Shown here: piece by piece, positions 26,626 through 40,902 of the stretch
Layout of the letters: each line of letters opens with the position of its first letter
Numbering within the stretch: the first letter of the stretch is position 1
Translations under genes and position numbers: made by a program
Assembly: GCA_036429605.1 (NCBI GenBank)
Contig: JAVFKD010000016.1
Location: forward strand, 1,116,001-1,180,000
DNA: 64,000 nt
Reading direction: 5' to 3'
Source: Cladobotryum mycophilum
Lineage: Eukaryota; Ascomycota; Sordariomycetes; Hypocreales; Hypocreaceae
The notes under the pieces: model-generated
Database searches by the model: none
What the model saw: the letters and a program-made list of their open reading frames with translations, nothing else
What the model was told of the DNA's origin: nothing

Positions 26626-27648
26626 TTATTTCTTTGCCCTTTTCGGCTCATCCTCCACGGCGATGTCATCCAGCTCCTCCACACCTTCGTTTCTAGATCT
26701 CTTCAAGCCCTTCATCTTTCTTGTCTGCAGCTCGCCCAAGTCCTGCTTACCCAAGTGGATGCGACCTAGCTTATCACCCATGGTGTCTGTAGTGATGTTC
26801 TTCTTGGTCCTCTCCTCGATTCCGCGGGGCTTCTTCATAGCGTCCTTGAGCATCGCCGCGTCTGCCTCCTGGACTCGACCGACTCGGAAGTCCATTCTGG
26901 GACCGATTTCCTCAACTTCAACGCGGGGCAGCTTCTGACCACTGCGCTTTGTCTGAATGGTGTATACTCGCAAGTGAATAGATGGCTTTGCGTCTCCATC
27001 GCCGGTAGTGTCCTCGGCAGCGATTGAGATCATGTACTGTAGACCCTCGACGTCAATCTTGTCTGACGGATCGCCCTTGAAGAAGTCGATGAAGAAGCTC
27101 TTCGCCTGAGTGTACTCGTTCGAGACGGGGCTCTCGAAGGCAGTTCCGGCGAACAACAGCATCGGCTTCTGACCAATGGCAAACTTCTTGGTTTTGAACT
27201 GAGAAATCGACCTGTAACTCTCCTGGTCAAGGTACAGCTCCAGCATATCCAGGACCTTGTGGCTAAATGTGCGGATAAAGGTCATGGCATGCGGGCGCTT
27301 CTTCTGGGTGCTGCCAAAGACGAAGAGACTGGCGTCGTTCTTTTCGGAGAAGAACTCGATGGACGCGGCGTCTTCAAAGGGGTGAATGGGGTTCTTCTTG
27401 GTGAATTTCTTGGCGAGGGGCTGTCGCATAGCGAAGAGGTCGTTCATGGCATCTTGGACGACCTGGGAGCAGTTGTTGCCGCGGAGAAAGAGGCATGTCT
27501 TTGGGTTTTCGATGGCCTTTGGCTCTCGCTTCTCGAGAGCTCGCTTTGAGCGGGCATTGCGAGGTTTTCTAGATGAAAAGACAGAGTTAGATCTAAAACT
27601 GACGGCATGGGTGAAGCGATGGCTATGAGCTTACACTTGGCGAAGCAT
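26626..27648 (-). CDS. rpf2: Ribosome biogenesis factor Rpf2 (Brix domain)
   Basis: Two exons on the minus strand: a 14-nt first exon 27635-27648 coding MLRQ plus two bases, a 66-nt intron (GTAAGC...CTAG), and exon 2 26626-27568. The product is 318 aa. Rpf2 works with Rrs1 to bring the 5S RNP (5S rRNA, uL18, uL5) into the pre-60S particle in the nucleolus. Family features seen are the N-terminal basic stretch KPRNARSKRALEKREPKAIE, TCLFLRGNN, MNDLFAMRQPLAKKF, the Brix-domain block ending VEVEEIGPRMDF, and the lysine/arginine-rich tail (KMKGLKRSRN, EPKRAKK) that suits nucleolar targeting. The tiny first exon would be missed by simple ORF calling, but its splice sites restore the conserved MLRQVKPRNARSKR start. 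It is head-to-head with pex5. Confidence 0.95.
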
Positions 27649-28201
27649 TGTGGAATATGAGAGCGAATTACTGGATAGCTTAATCTTTGAACCTTCTCCC
27701 AGAGGTCGGCTTCGAGATGGGAAACTGAAGAAAAAAATCCTGGCTTATCGATAGGTATCGTTGCAGGCAGATCCATCAGAAGGTAAGGTACGAGGGTACA
27801 TGCAGCCTGCACCGCCACATTATTCTCTTACCGCCACATTTTCGTAGAGGCATTGAGGCAGTACCCCGCAGTCACGTGTGGGCATGATTAGTCGCCCTTG
27901 GAGAATATCATCAACAACCCAATAACCCGACCGGACCGGAGAGGAGCCTCGGTATTTCCCCACAGGCCCAACCCTCTCACCTGCAGGTGACGTTCCTGAC
28001 AAACCAGCCGTTTCCATAAGCTTGGGACCACTGTTGTCTTTGCCTAAGACTGTGGTTCTTTTTTCCCTTTTATCTGTATCTGCTGCGGCGAATCTCCACC
28101 CCCTTCTACCCCTATACAGCCTCGCTTCATCTTGTCCTCTTTGTTGTTGTTTACCTAAATACAATAGAGTTGTAAAGCAATTCACCGCAAGTTTAGGCAT
28201 C
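27649..28201. promoter_or_regulatory. Shared promoter region of rpf2 and pex5
   Basis: A 553-base interval between divergent start codons, so both promoters must lie here unless leader introns exist. It includes CT-rich stretches close to the pex5 start. No specific operator is assigned. Confidence 0.65.
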
Positions 28202-30196
28202 ATGTCGTTTATGGGAGGTGCCGAGTGCTCAACGGCTGGCAATCCGTTGAGCCAGTTCCAGAAGCACGTCCAAGATGACAAGACACTCCAGAGAGATCGC
28301 CTTGTTGGACGGGGACCAGGCGGACAGTTGGGTGGCTTTCGAAGCCAGGCTGCTGGCGCCCCTCAGGACGAGGTATGTTCTTTGTTGTTGTTACTGATAG
28401 TATCATTTTACTAATGCAGGGGCCATACGGTATAGATGATGAATAGCTTTCTAAATGGCGGCCCGAGTCTACAGCAAGAGTTTCCCTTACAAGGCGGTCC
28501 CGGAGTCCAGCTTAGCCCAGCCCCACGAGCAACTTCGGCATCCCCAGCATGGGCCCACGACTTCAACAACCAGCCTGGCGTAGAATCCGCGTTCAAGCCT
28601 CCCGCAGGAGCCCATTTCAGCCCCGAAGAGTTTGCTCGCTTTCGACAAGTGAATGGCCAGCCGTCGTCGTCGATGTCTACACCTATGCAGAACAGCATGA
28701 CTAGCCCATTGTCCCAGCGACCGATGATGGGTATGGGCATGGGTATGGGAATGGGAATGGGATATGGCATGGCCGGCCCGTCCATGATGCAGCCCATGTA
28801 CCAGAACCAGCAGCCTGTTCAGCAACAGCAGCAACCCGAAGGCAAGGGCAAGGGCAAGCTAGTAGAACTCGACGAGACTAAGTGGGAGGAGCAATTCGCC
28901 CAACTCGAACTACAAGACAAGGAAGAAGTCAAAGAAGCGGATGAGGCCAACGCTGCTGAACGAGAGTTGGAGGATCTAGACAAGGGATTGACATCAGAAA
29001 CTAATGAGTTCGGTGACTTCGAATCTATTTGGAAAGGAATACAAGCTGAGACAGAAGCTGCTAGATCGATGGTTAACGAGGAATTCGAACAATTCGACTC
29101 GGAGTGGGCAAACGACATGATGCCCGATTTCAACAACATGGGCGATTGGGGACGCTTTGGAGACCCCATTATCGAAAACTACATGTTCGAAGAAGAAAAT
29201 ATGTTCCGCGAGGAAAAGAATGCGTTTGAAGAAGGTGTACGAGTTATGAGGGAGGGAGGTAACCTGTCTCTTGCCGCTTTGGCATTTGAGGCCGCCATAC
29301 AGCAGAACCCAGAGCATGTCGAAGCCTGGGTTTACCTTGGCTCAGCTCAAGCCCAGAACGAGAAGGAGACCGCTGCTATTCGTGCGCTAGAGCAGGCTCT
29401 CAAGCTCGATCCCAACAACATCAATGCACTAATGGGTCTAGCTGTGTCATATACAAACGAAGGATACGACAGCACGGCCTACCGAACATTGGAGAGGTGG
29501 TTGTCCGTCAAGTACCCCAACATTCTAGACCCCAAGGATCTTCACCCTGTGGCAGAGATGGGATTCACTGATCGACAACAACTACATGACAAGGTCACAA
29601 ATCTGTTTATCAAGGCAGCTCAGCTTAGCCCCGATGGCGAACACATGGACCCTGACGTTCAGGTCGGCCTTGGCGTTTTGTTCTACGGTGCGGAGGAATA
29701 CGACAAGGCGGTGGACTGCTTCCAGTCTGCGCTGCACTCTTCAGAGATGGGCACCATGAACCAGCAAGAGCAGCTTCACCTACTTTGGAACAGACTGGGT
29801 GCTACTCTAGCTAACAGCGGACGCTCAGAAGAAGCGATTGCATCTTACGAGCAAGCCCTATCGCTCTCTCCTAACTTTGTTCGTGCCCGATACAATTTGG
29901 GCGTCAGCTGCATTAATATCAATTGCCACCAAGAGGCCGCATGCCACTTCCTCGCTGCTCTTGACATGCACAAGGCTATTGAGAAGTCTGGCCGCGCCAA
30001 GGCGTACGAGATCCTTGGTGATGGAGCCAGTGGCCAGGTCGATGAGGCCCTTGATAGAATGTCTGCACAGAACCGCAGCAGCACCCTGTATGACACTCTG
30101 AGAAGAGTATTCACTCAGATGGGCAGGAAGGATCTCGCCGACAAGACGGTTCCCGGCGTGGACCCAGCCGTTTTCCGGCCAGAGTTTGACTTTTAG
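28202..30196 (+). CDS. pex5: Peroxisomal targeting signal receptor Pex5
   Basis: Exon 1 28202-28372 (57 codons), a 63-nt intron (GTATGT...TATAG), exon 2 28436-30196; 643 aa. Pex5 is the cycling receptor that binds C-terminal SKL-type signals in the cytosol and delivers matrix proteins to the peroxisome. The N-terminus MSFMGGAECSTAGNPLSQF carries the conserved cysteine (residue 9) that is mono-ubiquitinated for receptor recycling. The N-terminal half has several aromatic WxxxF/Y-like docking motifs (WAHDF, WEEQF, WANDMMPDF) for Pex13/Pex14. The C-terminal half has tetratricopeptide repeats (for example VEAWVYLGSAQAQNEKETAA and EEAIASYEQALSLSPNFVRA). A Met/Gly low-complexity run lies at 28,730-28,775. 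The acceptor at 28435 is chosen because the nearer GCAG acceptor would run into an in-frame stop. Confidence 0.96.
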
Positions 30197-33100
30197 ATGA
30201 TATTTTGCGACATATATCGGCGCAGTGGGTGATGGAAATGTCCTGTTTTGTTTCTTTCAGTCTACTATTAATCGGCTGCGTGTTGTCTCCCTCTTCTCTC
30301 TCCCTTGAACATTAGTATGTGGGCTTTGCCATCAGGGAAGAATATTGAACAAAGGTATATTAGTATAGGGTTTTTTATGAAATAACGTGCATGGGAACAT
30401 TGGGATAAAAAAGTGCAGAACGCAATAAAATTCTACAAATAGATGATTATACGGAATACTTTTTTTGCCAATAACTCTACATATATATCTTTGCTTTTCT
30501 GGTGCTCTTGGTTTTTTTCTTCTTCCGAATCAAGAAACTACTATTTCTCGTTAAGAAAAAGGGGTGTCTCGGGTATGTGTCGTCCTCGGCGTTGAGGGAG
30601 GGATAGTACGGGTATGAGACGCAGCTTTGAATAGATTTTGGTTTCCTGCCTACTTGGGCATCTATAGAATATCTCGATATAATAACCTGGTTGGTTGTTT
30701 CGTTGGCTGGCCCTTGACCTTGTCCTTGTCTTCCAGCAAGGCGAGGCGAGGTCTCTCTGGGGGAGGAGAGAGTCCGCCTTGCAGATGCAAAAAGCAAGCT
30801 CTGCCGAACAAATCTCCGACAGAAATGAAGCACCAACTCTACCCACTCACGCTCAAGCAATAAAATAAAAAAAAGAACAAAACACTGTACAACCTGACAC
30901 GCCAATATCTCCACCTCCGAGTCACACAATTCCAGATTGCTGTGGATGAGGAGAAGAGGGTGGAGAGGAGGCGAATGCGAAGGGAGGGGGGGCGAGGGGG
31001 GCGCGTATTCCCCCTGCCATTCAATGGCATCGTTATTTGCATTTTTTTCCCCCTTCCCTTCCAGCCTGCAAGTTCATTTAAGCTCGGAGATCTGAAATTT
31101 CGATCAGCGTTCATCGTGTTGGTTCCCCAGAAACAAGGAAAACCACAACAGCCGCATGAATGGGATCACTCCCTTCCCTCCCTTGCATTAAAGGATCTCT
31201 CTCTCTATGAACGGGGGAGGGGAAGGGAGGGGAGAGGGCGTGCCGGGGAACACAAACCTGCTCGCCAAAATACTAGTCAAGGATGTCCATCTCTCAGTCC
31301 ATCATATCGCCAAAAAAGCGGGAGGTATCACCATAAGGTTGGCCAGATACACTTGTCGCTCCCGTCGTGTGTGTTCACGTTATGTTACCCCTCGTCCGAT
31401 TCAGCGAGATGAGATTCATCTCGTCCTTTTGAACGACATGACACCAGCCAGCCTCACCGTGCCGGGAAACGCATATTTTTGTCTCAGTCACGTCAGCCAC
31501 CACAAGACATACCTATCCTGTCCCAGTAAGAATAGTCCTGCTTGTCATACCATCACCGCAGAATCTACGGAGTACTATGCCACAAAAGACGCCAATCGCC
31601 TTTGGAGTACCGAATGGGCATCTCGCTGTTGTGTCTCTCTAACACGAGAAATCCAACACACATACGCACGCACATAGTACACACCGACACCACGCCCCCT
31701 CCCTTTCTGTCCCGTCTCCGTGACAGCGGTAGAGACAAGTCCATTCCCCTCCAGAAGAACTGTCCGAGCAGGTTTGATTATTTTCCTTCCGGAAATATGC
31801 AAGGTCGCTTAATAAAAGGGGCGTGCCCTCGAGTTTGACCACAGCTTGATCAGAGCGGCATGCAAGTTGTAACAGACAAAGGGTTCGACCAACAACGCAT
31901 GTGCCGGAACCATCTGCTCCGTGAAACGACTCATTGTTGATATGAAATGATCTGCCATTGATTCACGCTCTATACGTATTGTTGGTAGAGCACACAAAAG
32001 GATGCAATTGCTCTAGCCAATTTCGCAGTCGGTGTGACAGGCGGCCGCCGAACACTGTGTCCAAATCAATGATCACAATCACACTCAAAATGACAAATAC
32101 AAGTAAAAACAACAAAACAAAACAAAAAGCATGTGGCACTCAGAGCGCAGAAGTCTTGGTCTGAACCGTCGAAACCTTATTAACGATATGAGAGTGTCTC
32201 TCGAAAGTGACACAGTTTCCCGGCGGCGTTACCAGGACGGTAAGACATGACATCGAATCAAGAGCCTGTCGCCTCGGACCTAGAAAGACATTGACGTATT
32301 CTCGAACATGGGTGAGGTCTTCTAAATGCTGGGGGCCAGATCGTATCGCCGGCTGTGGCTGGAGGGCAAAAGTAAGTCATCGACCGTCCGACTGAGACGA
32401 CGGTGAGACAAGTCCAGACCATTATCCGATACATTCTCTGCTTCAATGACATGCCAAGAGCTCTCTTTGAAGATGTACTCCGTACTCCGTAGATGGCAAT
32501 GCATGAGGCACGGCCTTACAACAACCAGGCATCGGCTTAACCGGCGAGCCCGAGTTGTAACGGGTTCCTGCAGAGAGAGGTGGTAGCAACGGTGTTCCTT
32601 ACATGAATCCGTTGTTTCGAAACTTATCATCTGCAACATCAGAATAAGCCGTAAGTTGGGGTTTCATCAGAAGGACAGCAGCAGCAGCAGCAGCAGTTCT
32701 TCCAACGCTGCATGCCAGAGCACGAGCCATGGATCCACCCAACTCGTGTAGGTACAAGGAGGAAAATCGAGATTCGCTACAATCGCATTCGCTCATCCCG
32801 AACCGCACTTGGTTTCCCGGTCGAACATAATGCTGCTGCCTTGCGACCCATGGCTGATTAGGGAAAGTAAGCCTTTCTCTGTGGCGGTACTCCGTGCAGA
32901 CGGAACAGTAAGACCTGATTGACTTTTCGGTGTCAGATTTTTCTTCTTTCTTCCTTTGAAAGACCACCACCACCCCTGACCCACGCGTCGACCTGTACAG
33001 TGACGAATGCAGCGTCGTATCGTCTGCATCGGAGGCATAAAAGTGTCCGCTATCGCGTGTCAGCAGCAAAGCACACAACTAAAGCTGCCAAGCCCGAAAT

Positions 33101-36100
33101 TTGGCCCTAGTGCTTGCAACTAGAGGCTTCCAGACGCAAATCCTTCTCCCTTTCTTGATTTCCATGATGGCGAATTCTCATTCCTGGCAAGATGGAAATT
33201 CCACCTCCACTTCCTTGCATAAACTTTGTCCTAGTGCTGCTCTTCATTTTCCCCTCTCGAGATCCCTATGGTTGTCGTCGCCGCATAATATGTAAATAAT
33301 GCCTTAGGAACATGGATGCACCTGTGCACCTCGTACTGCCGTTCACCAAGTTCATTACTCCGGACATCGAGTTTGGGCAATGACTCACCCTCCTCCATCA
33401 CACAGGCATGTGAGTCGGAGGAGAACAAGGACTCCAATGACTGGGCCAGACCAGAGGTGGTATCAGAAATCCTTTCGTGTGAACAGTCAACAGATCTGAA
33501 AGGCAAGCCCCTCTGCCAGGATTGGTCTGGCGTGTCTTTCCAAGGGGCATGTGCAGAAAAAGAAAACACCGCAGGATACGTATTCTGTTCCAAAAGCATC
33601 CAACTGAGCCAACGGCCAGACGGAATAAGACTTGGTTGCTGGAAATAACGGATCATTGGTGTCCCTCGTCCACCTGATCATCCTGCTTTACCTCAGTTCA
33701 GAAACGCAAGTCGAGCCGGCAAAGCCGGCTTTGCGCAACACGACTCGGGATGTAGCGAGGAATCGATCAAGCCTCAATGATGATCGTAAAGCCTAGAAAA
33801 TGAGCGAGTATTCAGTCTTCAAGTACCTATTATTCAGGAGCGTCAATATATTCCATATGCTCTGTAACACAGAGTATACAAATGGGAATCATTCTCTTGG
33901 TACCTAGCACGGGGTAGTAGTGCCCGTGTGAGGACGGGAACAGCGGGCATCGAAAGACGCGAGTGAGACGGATGGCCACACGGTAGCAGCGTGTTTGGAT
34001 CACTTCGGCTGGTGGGCCAAAGCTCGGGACATGGCCGAATATCGCGACCAAACAGGGGTCTATTAGAGGCTGCTTTCCAGCTTTGGAAGTCCTTGGGCTG
34101 CCAAAGGTCGTCTTGGCGCGCCCGCTGGCCAGATGTCTCTGTCAAGTGTTAAGCCCTTGATAACAAGCATTTAATTTCGTTTGCGTTTAAAACCCTGGCT
34201 GCAGTCAATATTAGAAAGAGAGACAATGAGCCTGGTACTCCATGCTTGTTTTTCTTTTCTTTTCTTTTCCTTTTGTTTGTTTGGTTTGATGCAGCACGAG
34301 TCTTCTCTCCTTTTGTTCCGTCCCGGATGTGTGTCGCCACCCAACAGATTTGAAAACACCCCGGAAAATGAATTATGATTGTGCCCCATGATTAGCGAAG
34401 CGCCGTTTGCGTCACTATAACCACTTTTCAAGACTCAATCAAGTGCGGAAAGGGGACTGAGACAACATGTTGGTGCGGATAGGTGCTCGCATGTCTTGCC
34501 TGACGACAGGTGTATGAAATGCCCCAATACACTAGCCCTTATTTCACAACCAAGGGATTGCTGTGATAGGTCAGTATACGCAAGATCTTCGCTGGGGCAA
34601 TGGACAACAACAAACCTGTCATGACAAATACAGTATCCCGGTGTACATATTCTAGGTCGCTTTATAAGAACGCCTCTGTAAGGAGAGGTGCCGGTGCCAG
34701 CATAAGTGGCTATCGGATGTCTTCCGACTGTTGTCTGCTCTATGCCCTCCTCCAATAGTTTTACTTGTGGGACGTATCAGTCTCGGTTTGGCAGGATTTG
34801 AAGAATGGAATTTGATCGTGTCCTACCTCATCATGCGGGTGACAGAAAAGGCGTCCCACGAATACTTTGGTTAGGGTGGCCAGTCACAGTCTGAATTTGA
34901 CGTTTTTTTACCCCCTCTTGCTCATCCACACCTTTGTGTAGATTTGTCCCCGTTAATTCGTCGGCTACTAATACATATCACAAATCTGACCCATGGTTGC
35001 TCTCATCCCTGCAAAACAAGTGAATGGCCACTTGCGCTTTGGCAGCGTTCATGCATCAAGAGGGAAACGAGGGCGAGGGCTCCAAAGCGGGCATATTTTC
35101 CGACATCCCTTGGCTTCAATAAGCAGCATTCCTGACAAGGCTGAGTCTAGATAGCAGCCCTAGGCGATCGCTCCAGTCAGGGACGTGTGTCATTACCCCG
35201 GACCAACCGCTGGCTAATTATGTTGGTACTCCGTACAAGGGGATCCGATGCCCCCCTACTAACAAGTGATGGCCCACCACAGCCTTATTTCACAGACGGG
35301 CGCATCAAGCTTACCCAGCCGAAGTCTATCAATACTTGTACAGTCGATAGTTAACTGGAGTGGGTAGTACTTATCAAGGTTCCAAGATATGCTACCTTAT
35401 GGCTTGGGACGGAAGGTTGATGTGCATAATCTCCAAAAAAAAAATGTCGCATAACCGTTGGACAGCCGCTCAAAGTATAGAGACAACGGGATGGCAGGTA
35501 GGTCCAATGTTGTCTATACTACCCATTGTATGAGCGAAAAGTCGAAGGCCTAAAGGCACCTTGATAAAACTTCACAAGCGGTGACCCGGAAATGCTGGTT
35601 TATGTGACAAAGTCTGATCTCAGAACCGGCCATGGCCAACACCAGAATCCCCATCCCCCCGGTCTTCATGAAAAGTCATATGTTTCCGAGGAGAAGCCGT
35701 TTATTGAGCCGCACAAGATTTGCGTGGCGTGTCCAAAAAAGCCCGCCTCGAGCAGGCCGTCCGAACCCTTGTCCAGATCGTTCTGTTAAAATAAGGTGGC
35801 GTTTGCTGACCTGTTGGTGTTCAAAAGAACCGATCCCCCTCCAACTTAGCGCTTGAGGTTGGGGAACGAAAATGCGCCTGAACCAATTAGTGGCCCATGA
35901 GCCATGTGCCTTGTCAAGAGTTGCTCTGACTGAAAATTCTTGTCTCAGAACTGGGCGTGCGTGAGAGGGCCACGTGGACATCGCCCAATAACCCGCCATG
36001 TCTGGGTTGGATGAGGATCCATTCCAGCCTCTGGACCCTAACGTTTTCCATGGGTAGTTGTTACATGAGCAGCCTATGCAAGCCATAGTGATACATACCT

Positions 36101-39060
36101 GAGGTCAAGACTCAGCCGGCTAGATAGCACTTGGTAGACGGTGGGAAAGAGAAGGAAAAAAACATCGAATATTCAAGCTGCCGTGCAACTCCGGCTGTAA
36201 ATGAACTGTTTAAGTAAGTGCAAGGCATTTTAATATGGCGTATGTCTAATTTTTCCGGATATTGTATAGATCCACGCTCCGTTGAGAGATGCATCGAAAC
36301 AATGTAGATATGCAGGGTATGCAGTCCCCAACCAATCAACCGACCAGTAAGTGCAAGATCGCATTATCCCATTGTAACCACGGAGATCGAGCAAAAGGCG
36401 CCGTATCTACCGCACCAGATGTGCTCGCAATCTTTACTTTCCACGTTGCCATGCACCTTTGCACTTTTGTTTGGCTTTCTTGCAGGGTTCAAGGGTCTCC
36501 TGTCAGTGCGTCTCTGTCGATGAACTAACTAGGCCAGGAGGATGAAAATGATGCAAGTATTGGGAAAATAACGAGTCGCATTACCTAGGACGGTTCGGTG
36601 TTTGATAAACACGGAACCCTCTTGTGAGTTGAACGCCAAACTGACACATGCTTCGAGTTGGGCTTGTCGCTCACCATTCCCACGTTGCCCAGTAGCAGTT
36701 TTGAATCCTTTGCTTATTGCAGGATGGGGTTGATTCGCCCCGCGTGGTATGAGCACAAGCCATTTTGAAGGGGGAAAAAGCAAATATGGTTGAGAAGAGA
36801 GAGGGGGAGAAGCCAAGCCTAAGCGAGAAACGGACCTCTGAGGTCACCACACTTTTTAGCAGAGTGCATATACATCCGAATACATGTACAAGTGGGAATA
36901 GAAGAGTCCGTTTGATGCATCACCGTTTTGACTTGGAATGACTGTTTTCCCGATATTCGTTTGTTTCCATCAATAAAAGGCTCGGATTATTCCTGGCGTT
37001 TCAACTGTTTTCTCCAGCGCAACGGCGCCTCGGCCGGCGGCTAGAACCCTCCACTTCAAGCTAAAGAGAGGATGAATAGCGTCTTGTACCTGAGTAAGTC
37101 ATCTCAATCGTGCACGCTGAGGCTGCCGAGCCACGAGGTAAGCAAAATCCGTTGGCGTGGTTCCGTTAAGCTTCTGCCACACCATCCATCCCCTAGCGCT
37201 TGGGGAAGCTGCATATGGCCGAGGGGCGCAGACGCTATCGACCAAAGGTCATGTACATCCTTGGTCTCCCTCAGACGCACAGAGGGTTAGGGAGAGAGAC
37301 AAAGCGTATTCCCATACTCCAAGCACACCAGTTTTATAGATTCGGTGATGATCTAGATGCGTTCTCGTGGTTCTAAAAATCACGCCATATAAAAATTTGT
37401 GTCTCGGTTTGTTCTGAAGTTGATTCGGTTTGCCCATCCCTTCCTGTACATCTCACAAACTCATTGCCTGTTAGTCAATGACTGGCGTTGTCTAAACTTG
37501 CCTCCCTACGATACTCGGTGGGGGGTAAACGACAATAACGGCATAGCGGCGGCAGCGCGTTTCAAACATGCGGTTTGCGCTCGTATAGAAAGGAAACTGC
37601 CGAAAAATGTACAGCAAGTGGAGGTAGCCTGTACATGGGCACTGCTGAGCACTGAAAACTCGTTGACTCCGGTCCCGACTCCTACGGCCGATCCTTTAAA
37701 CTTGTTAGTTGGGACCGGCTGGACGAGCCTCACGTGGCGGCGGAAGATCGCGCATATGCACAAGCTGTGGGCCGTGAGCACCCACCAAGGATGCATCAGG
37801 TCAAACCATCCACAGCGGCACGAGGAGCCCTGGCTCGCTCCAAAAAGCCACCATGATCCCCGTCGGCTCCCCCTCCCTTTGACGGCTTATTAGTCGCTAT
37901 CCTCCAGGACGGAACCGATGCGACTTTGTAGGGCAGTTGAGCAAAAAGCTTTTGCGCGTTCATCAAGACCCTCTTGACCCTCTTGACCCTCCCGGCAGAC
38001 AGCGCTAGGTCCCCCAACCTTTCCAGAGGAGAAAATATGTACCGTCATAATGCTCGGTATTCCTGGTATGGTCGGCGACTACTTTCCTTGTCTGCAATGG
38101 TTGAACACTCTCTATTTAGTGCTCCGTTCCTCTGGGTGTAGTTAAGGGTCTCATCGGACAGGAACGTGCTTGCGCCGGTGGTTTGGGCGCGCTGAGAGGG
38201 CGTGTCCGTAGCTGCCAGCATGCAAGTGACAGCATCGCGTGCGCGGCCACAAGTAAGCCAATCATCGTTTTCCCGCCTCATCCTGGGTGTCTTTCTTTTT
38301 CCGTCCACCACGATTTGTTTCCTGCTTGCTTCTTTCTTTTTTCTGTTTCATGAGGGATGGGATGTGGATGAATTATTGGCTTTTCCGACGGACAATAATT
38401 TGGAGGTTATTTTCCACTATTCGCCAGGCAAAGCTTTGTGATGTGATGAATCAGTTGAGTTGCGTTTGAGACGAGCGTCTGAAAGAGATGAGTCGTTCTG
38501 AAAGTTGAAAAATCTGTTCTCGACCGCTATTCTGTATAGAGGAAAATATGTGTACCTAGGTACACAGGTGATTGGATAAGCGGAGCAGAGTACTTGTAGG
38601 TAGCATCTCTGCAGAGTGACACCCTGTTGCATCGGACGCCGTCTGAGTTCGGGGGAGAAAAGTTGGTCTGTTCTTAGCAGTGGTCGGAGGCAACTGGCCG
38701 ATGAAACTCTGACAGGAGCACAAACGCACAGCATGTTGGACTAGATATGTATGTTGTATGTAGGCATACCCTGTAATGCAACGAAATAGGTATGAAGCGA
38801 TGGGGAAAGATGGAGAAGCCGTGTTGCAGAGGTTTTAGTGATGATGAGTGATGTTCTATAAACAAGTATTGAAATTTGAGAATCCTGTAAAGAAGGGAAG
38901 GAGAGAGAGAAACAAGAAAAAAAAAGAAAAAAAAAGCGATGACGAATGTGATGATGAGAAAACAAGTGAGACTTTCTGGCAGGTGATAATGTTTCCTTCC
39001 CAACATGGTGGTTCTTTCCCTAGCATTGTGAGAGAAAGAGACTTCAAATACGAGTAATTA
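30197..39060. other. Gene-free stretch, first part of an 11.8 kb intergenic region
   Basis: No domain, spliced gene or long protein-like frame was found between pex5 and the GGTACC-rich region. It contains CT and TC tracts, TTTTC repeats at about 34,249-34,275, a short CAG run near 32,678-32,695, and TACTCCGTA-type motifs at 31566, 32474, 32481 and 35227. The 110-aa (plus) and 141-aa (minus) frames at 33.2-33.7 kb overlap each other and look like chance. Confidence 0.6.
32474..32489. repeat. Tandem TACTCCGTA motif pair
   Basis: Two copies of the 9-mer overlap by two bases (TACTCCGTACTCCGTA), the only tandem occurrence noticed. Confidence 0.85.
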
Positions 39061-39908
39061 CACGGCCACGATTGCGCGTACCAACCTTAGGCGTTCTGGT
39101 CAGGTACCTTTACCGCAAGGAAAGGAGGTGGGAGTACTTTCCTCAGGTACCTGAACCCAGTACCGTACTGTGCTTCTCATTTCTGTAAAACTGGCACTTT
39201 GTTCCATGAGGTAAGGTACAAATTATTACTGCATATTATTAGTGCGTGCCCTCTTCGGGTGGAGCCCGGCTGCACCCAGGGCGAAACGTGTCGCAATGTA
39301 ACTTCCATGCTCTGCCACCCACCACAGATGCGGTGGGCTATTATAATCAGACGCCCTAGCCCCAGTATCCACGTTCTACTGTACGTAAATGGTAGGTGGT
39401 TATTGGCTATTACGAGGTACGACTTTAGGAGGCATGTATGTACGTGTACGGAGTACCTGGTATTAATATACTGTACATGCCTCATATAGGGCTTTCTTTC
39501 CCTCTCTCCCTATCTGGTGACACTGCTTGCTACCTTGCTAATGCTAATACTTTGTGGAGACGGGAGACACACTGCACGCGCATCAAGATACAACTTGGGA
39601 CAAGAAAAAAATGATGCACGGATGGATGCTATGTACAGTACATGTAACCCATAGGCGAGCGAATGACGGCATTTTTACTGGTTCAGGTTCGCTTGCGAAG
39701 GAAGTGGAAGGGAACCGGTTCAGGAAACGTGCGTCCGTTGGCAAGAGTCCCTAAATCGACTAGTTGTCGGTTTAACTTTCAGCAGCTCGTTGTGTGTGTA
39801 CTGGTACCTCAGCGCATGGGAGAGTTGAATGACGGTGCTGTGGGGGCTGCATCCAAGACAAGGTAGCCGCTATTACTCTCTGTGCTCCATAGGGCAGAAG
39901 GGGACCTC

Positions 39909-39911
<3 letters not shown>

Positions 39912-39950
<39 letters not shown>
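39912..39950. repeat. (CT)n microsatellite
   Basis: About nineteen CT dinucleotides, followed after a short break by more TC repeats to about 39,971. Confidence 0.92.
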
Positions 39951-39954
<4 letters not shown>

Positions 39955-40902
39955 TCTTTCTCTCTCTCTCATTAGCCCTAGCAATCACAGCTGCGCAGCC
40001 AGCCATGTGCCACCTGCTGCTTTGCCCCTGCCAATGCTACTAACACAACGTGTCGAGGTGCTGAAGCAGCCCGCTGAGGGGCCCACTGGAGCCTGGAGGA
40101 AGGGGGAAGGAGAAGAAGAAGGAAAAAAAAAGGGCATTTGGCTGGGGTTCCATCATCTACCGTGACCCTTACGCTCCCACACTACCATTTTCCCAGGCTC
40201 GCTTGGTATTTTTTACCGCAAACAGCGACCCTCGGGAGCACTGCGGCTCAGCACAGGGCAGAAGCTTGTCTACTTGACGTGGGAGATAAAAACTCCTAGT
40301 CTAGGTGCATACCCAGGTAATAGTTCTGGGATGATTTCAAACGAGTTATGCTGCTGCGTGGCTCTGTCAGATCTAGATGCTGGAAGCAGGTGCCCATTCA
40401 TAAGGCAAAGCGGTACCGGGTACAATCACCTGGGTACGTACGTGGATGTATGTACGTGCTTGATTCAAGGATATAGGCGTCAGCTCAAGCGACTGACAAG
40501 GAACCCAGGCCATGAGAATGGGGGGAAGGGGGGTGGTATCCAGCAGAAATAGGTGGTACCTTGTTGCCTGCGGTGGCTATGTTCACACATGGGATGAGGG
40601 TCTCCATTTTACTTGTACTTATGTACTTGTATGAGAGTGTGTGAGAGAGAGAGACGAGACGCACCATGACCATCCACGGGCCTTTAATAAGCCATGTACT
40701 ACTCCTCGTACGTACCTGAAGGAGGTGTCTTTTTCTCTCTTTCTCTCCCTGTCGCCCGACAATTCTTGGCTAGTACGTATTTGTCATGGTGGCAGTTATT
40801 GTGGAAAATGGGTGGCCCTCAATATGGATTGGATCTGCTATTACTGTCTTTAGCCTGGCCATGGTCAGGGTTGCAGTAGCGGGCAAGGGTACCTTTGCAG
40901 CA

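Noticed and set aside
33231..33656. 141-codon minus-strand and 110-codon plus-strand frames
   Set aside because: They overlap on opposite strands, neither has a domain or splice context, and I cannot choose between them.
39912..39971. CT repeat block as a CRISPR-like or other array
   Set aside because: It is a plain dinucleotide microsatellite without spacers.
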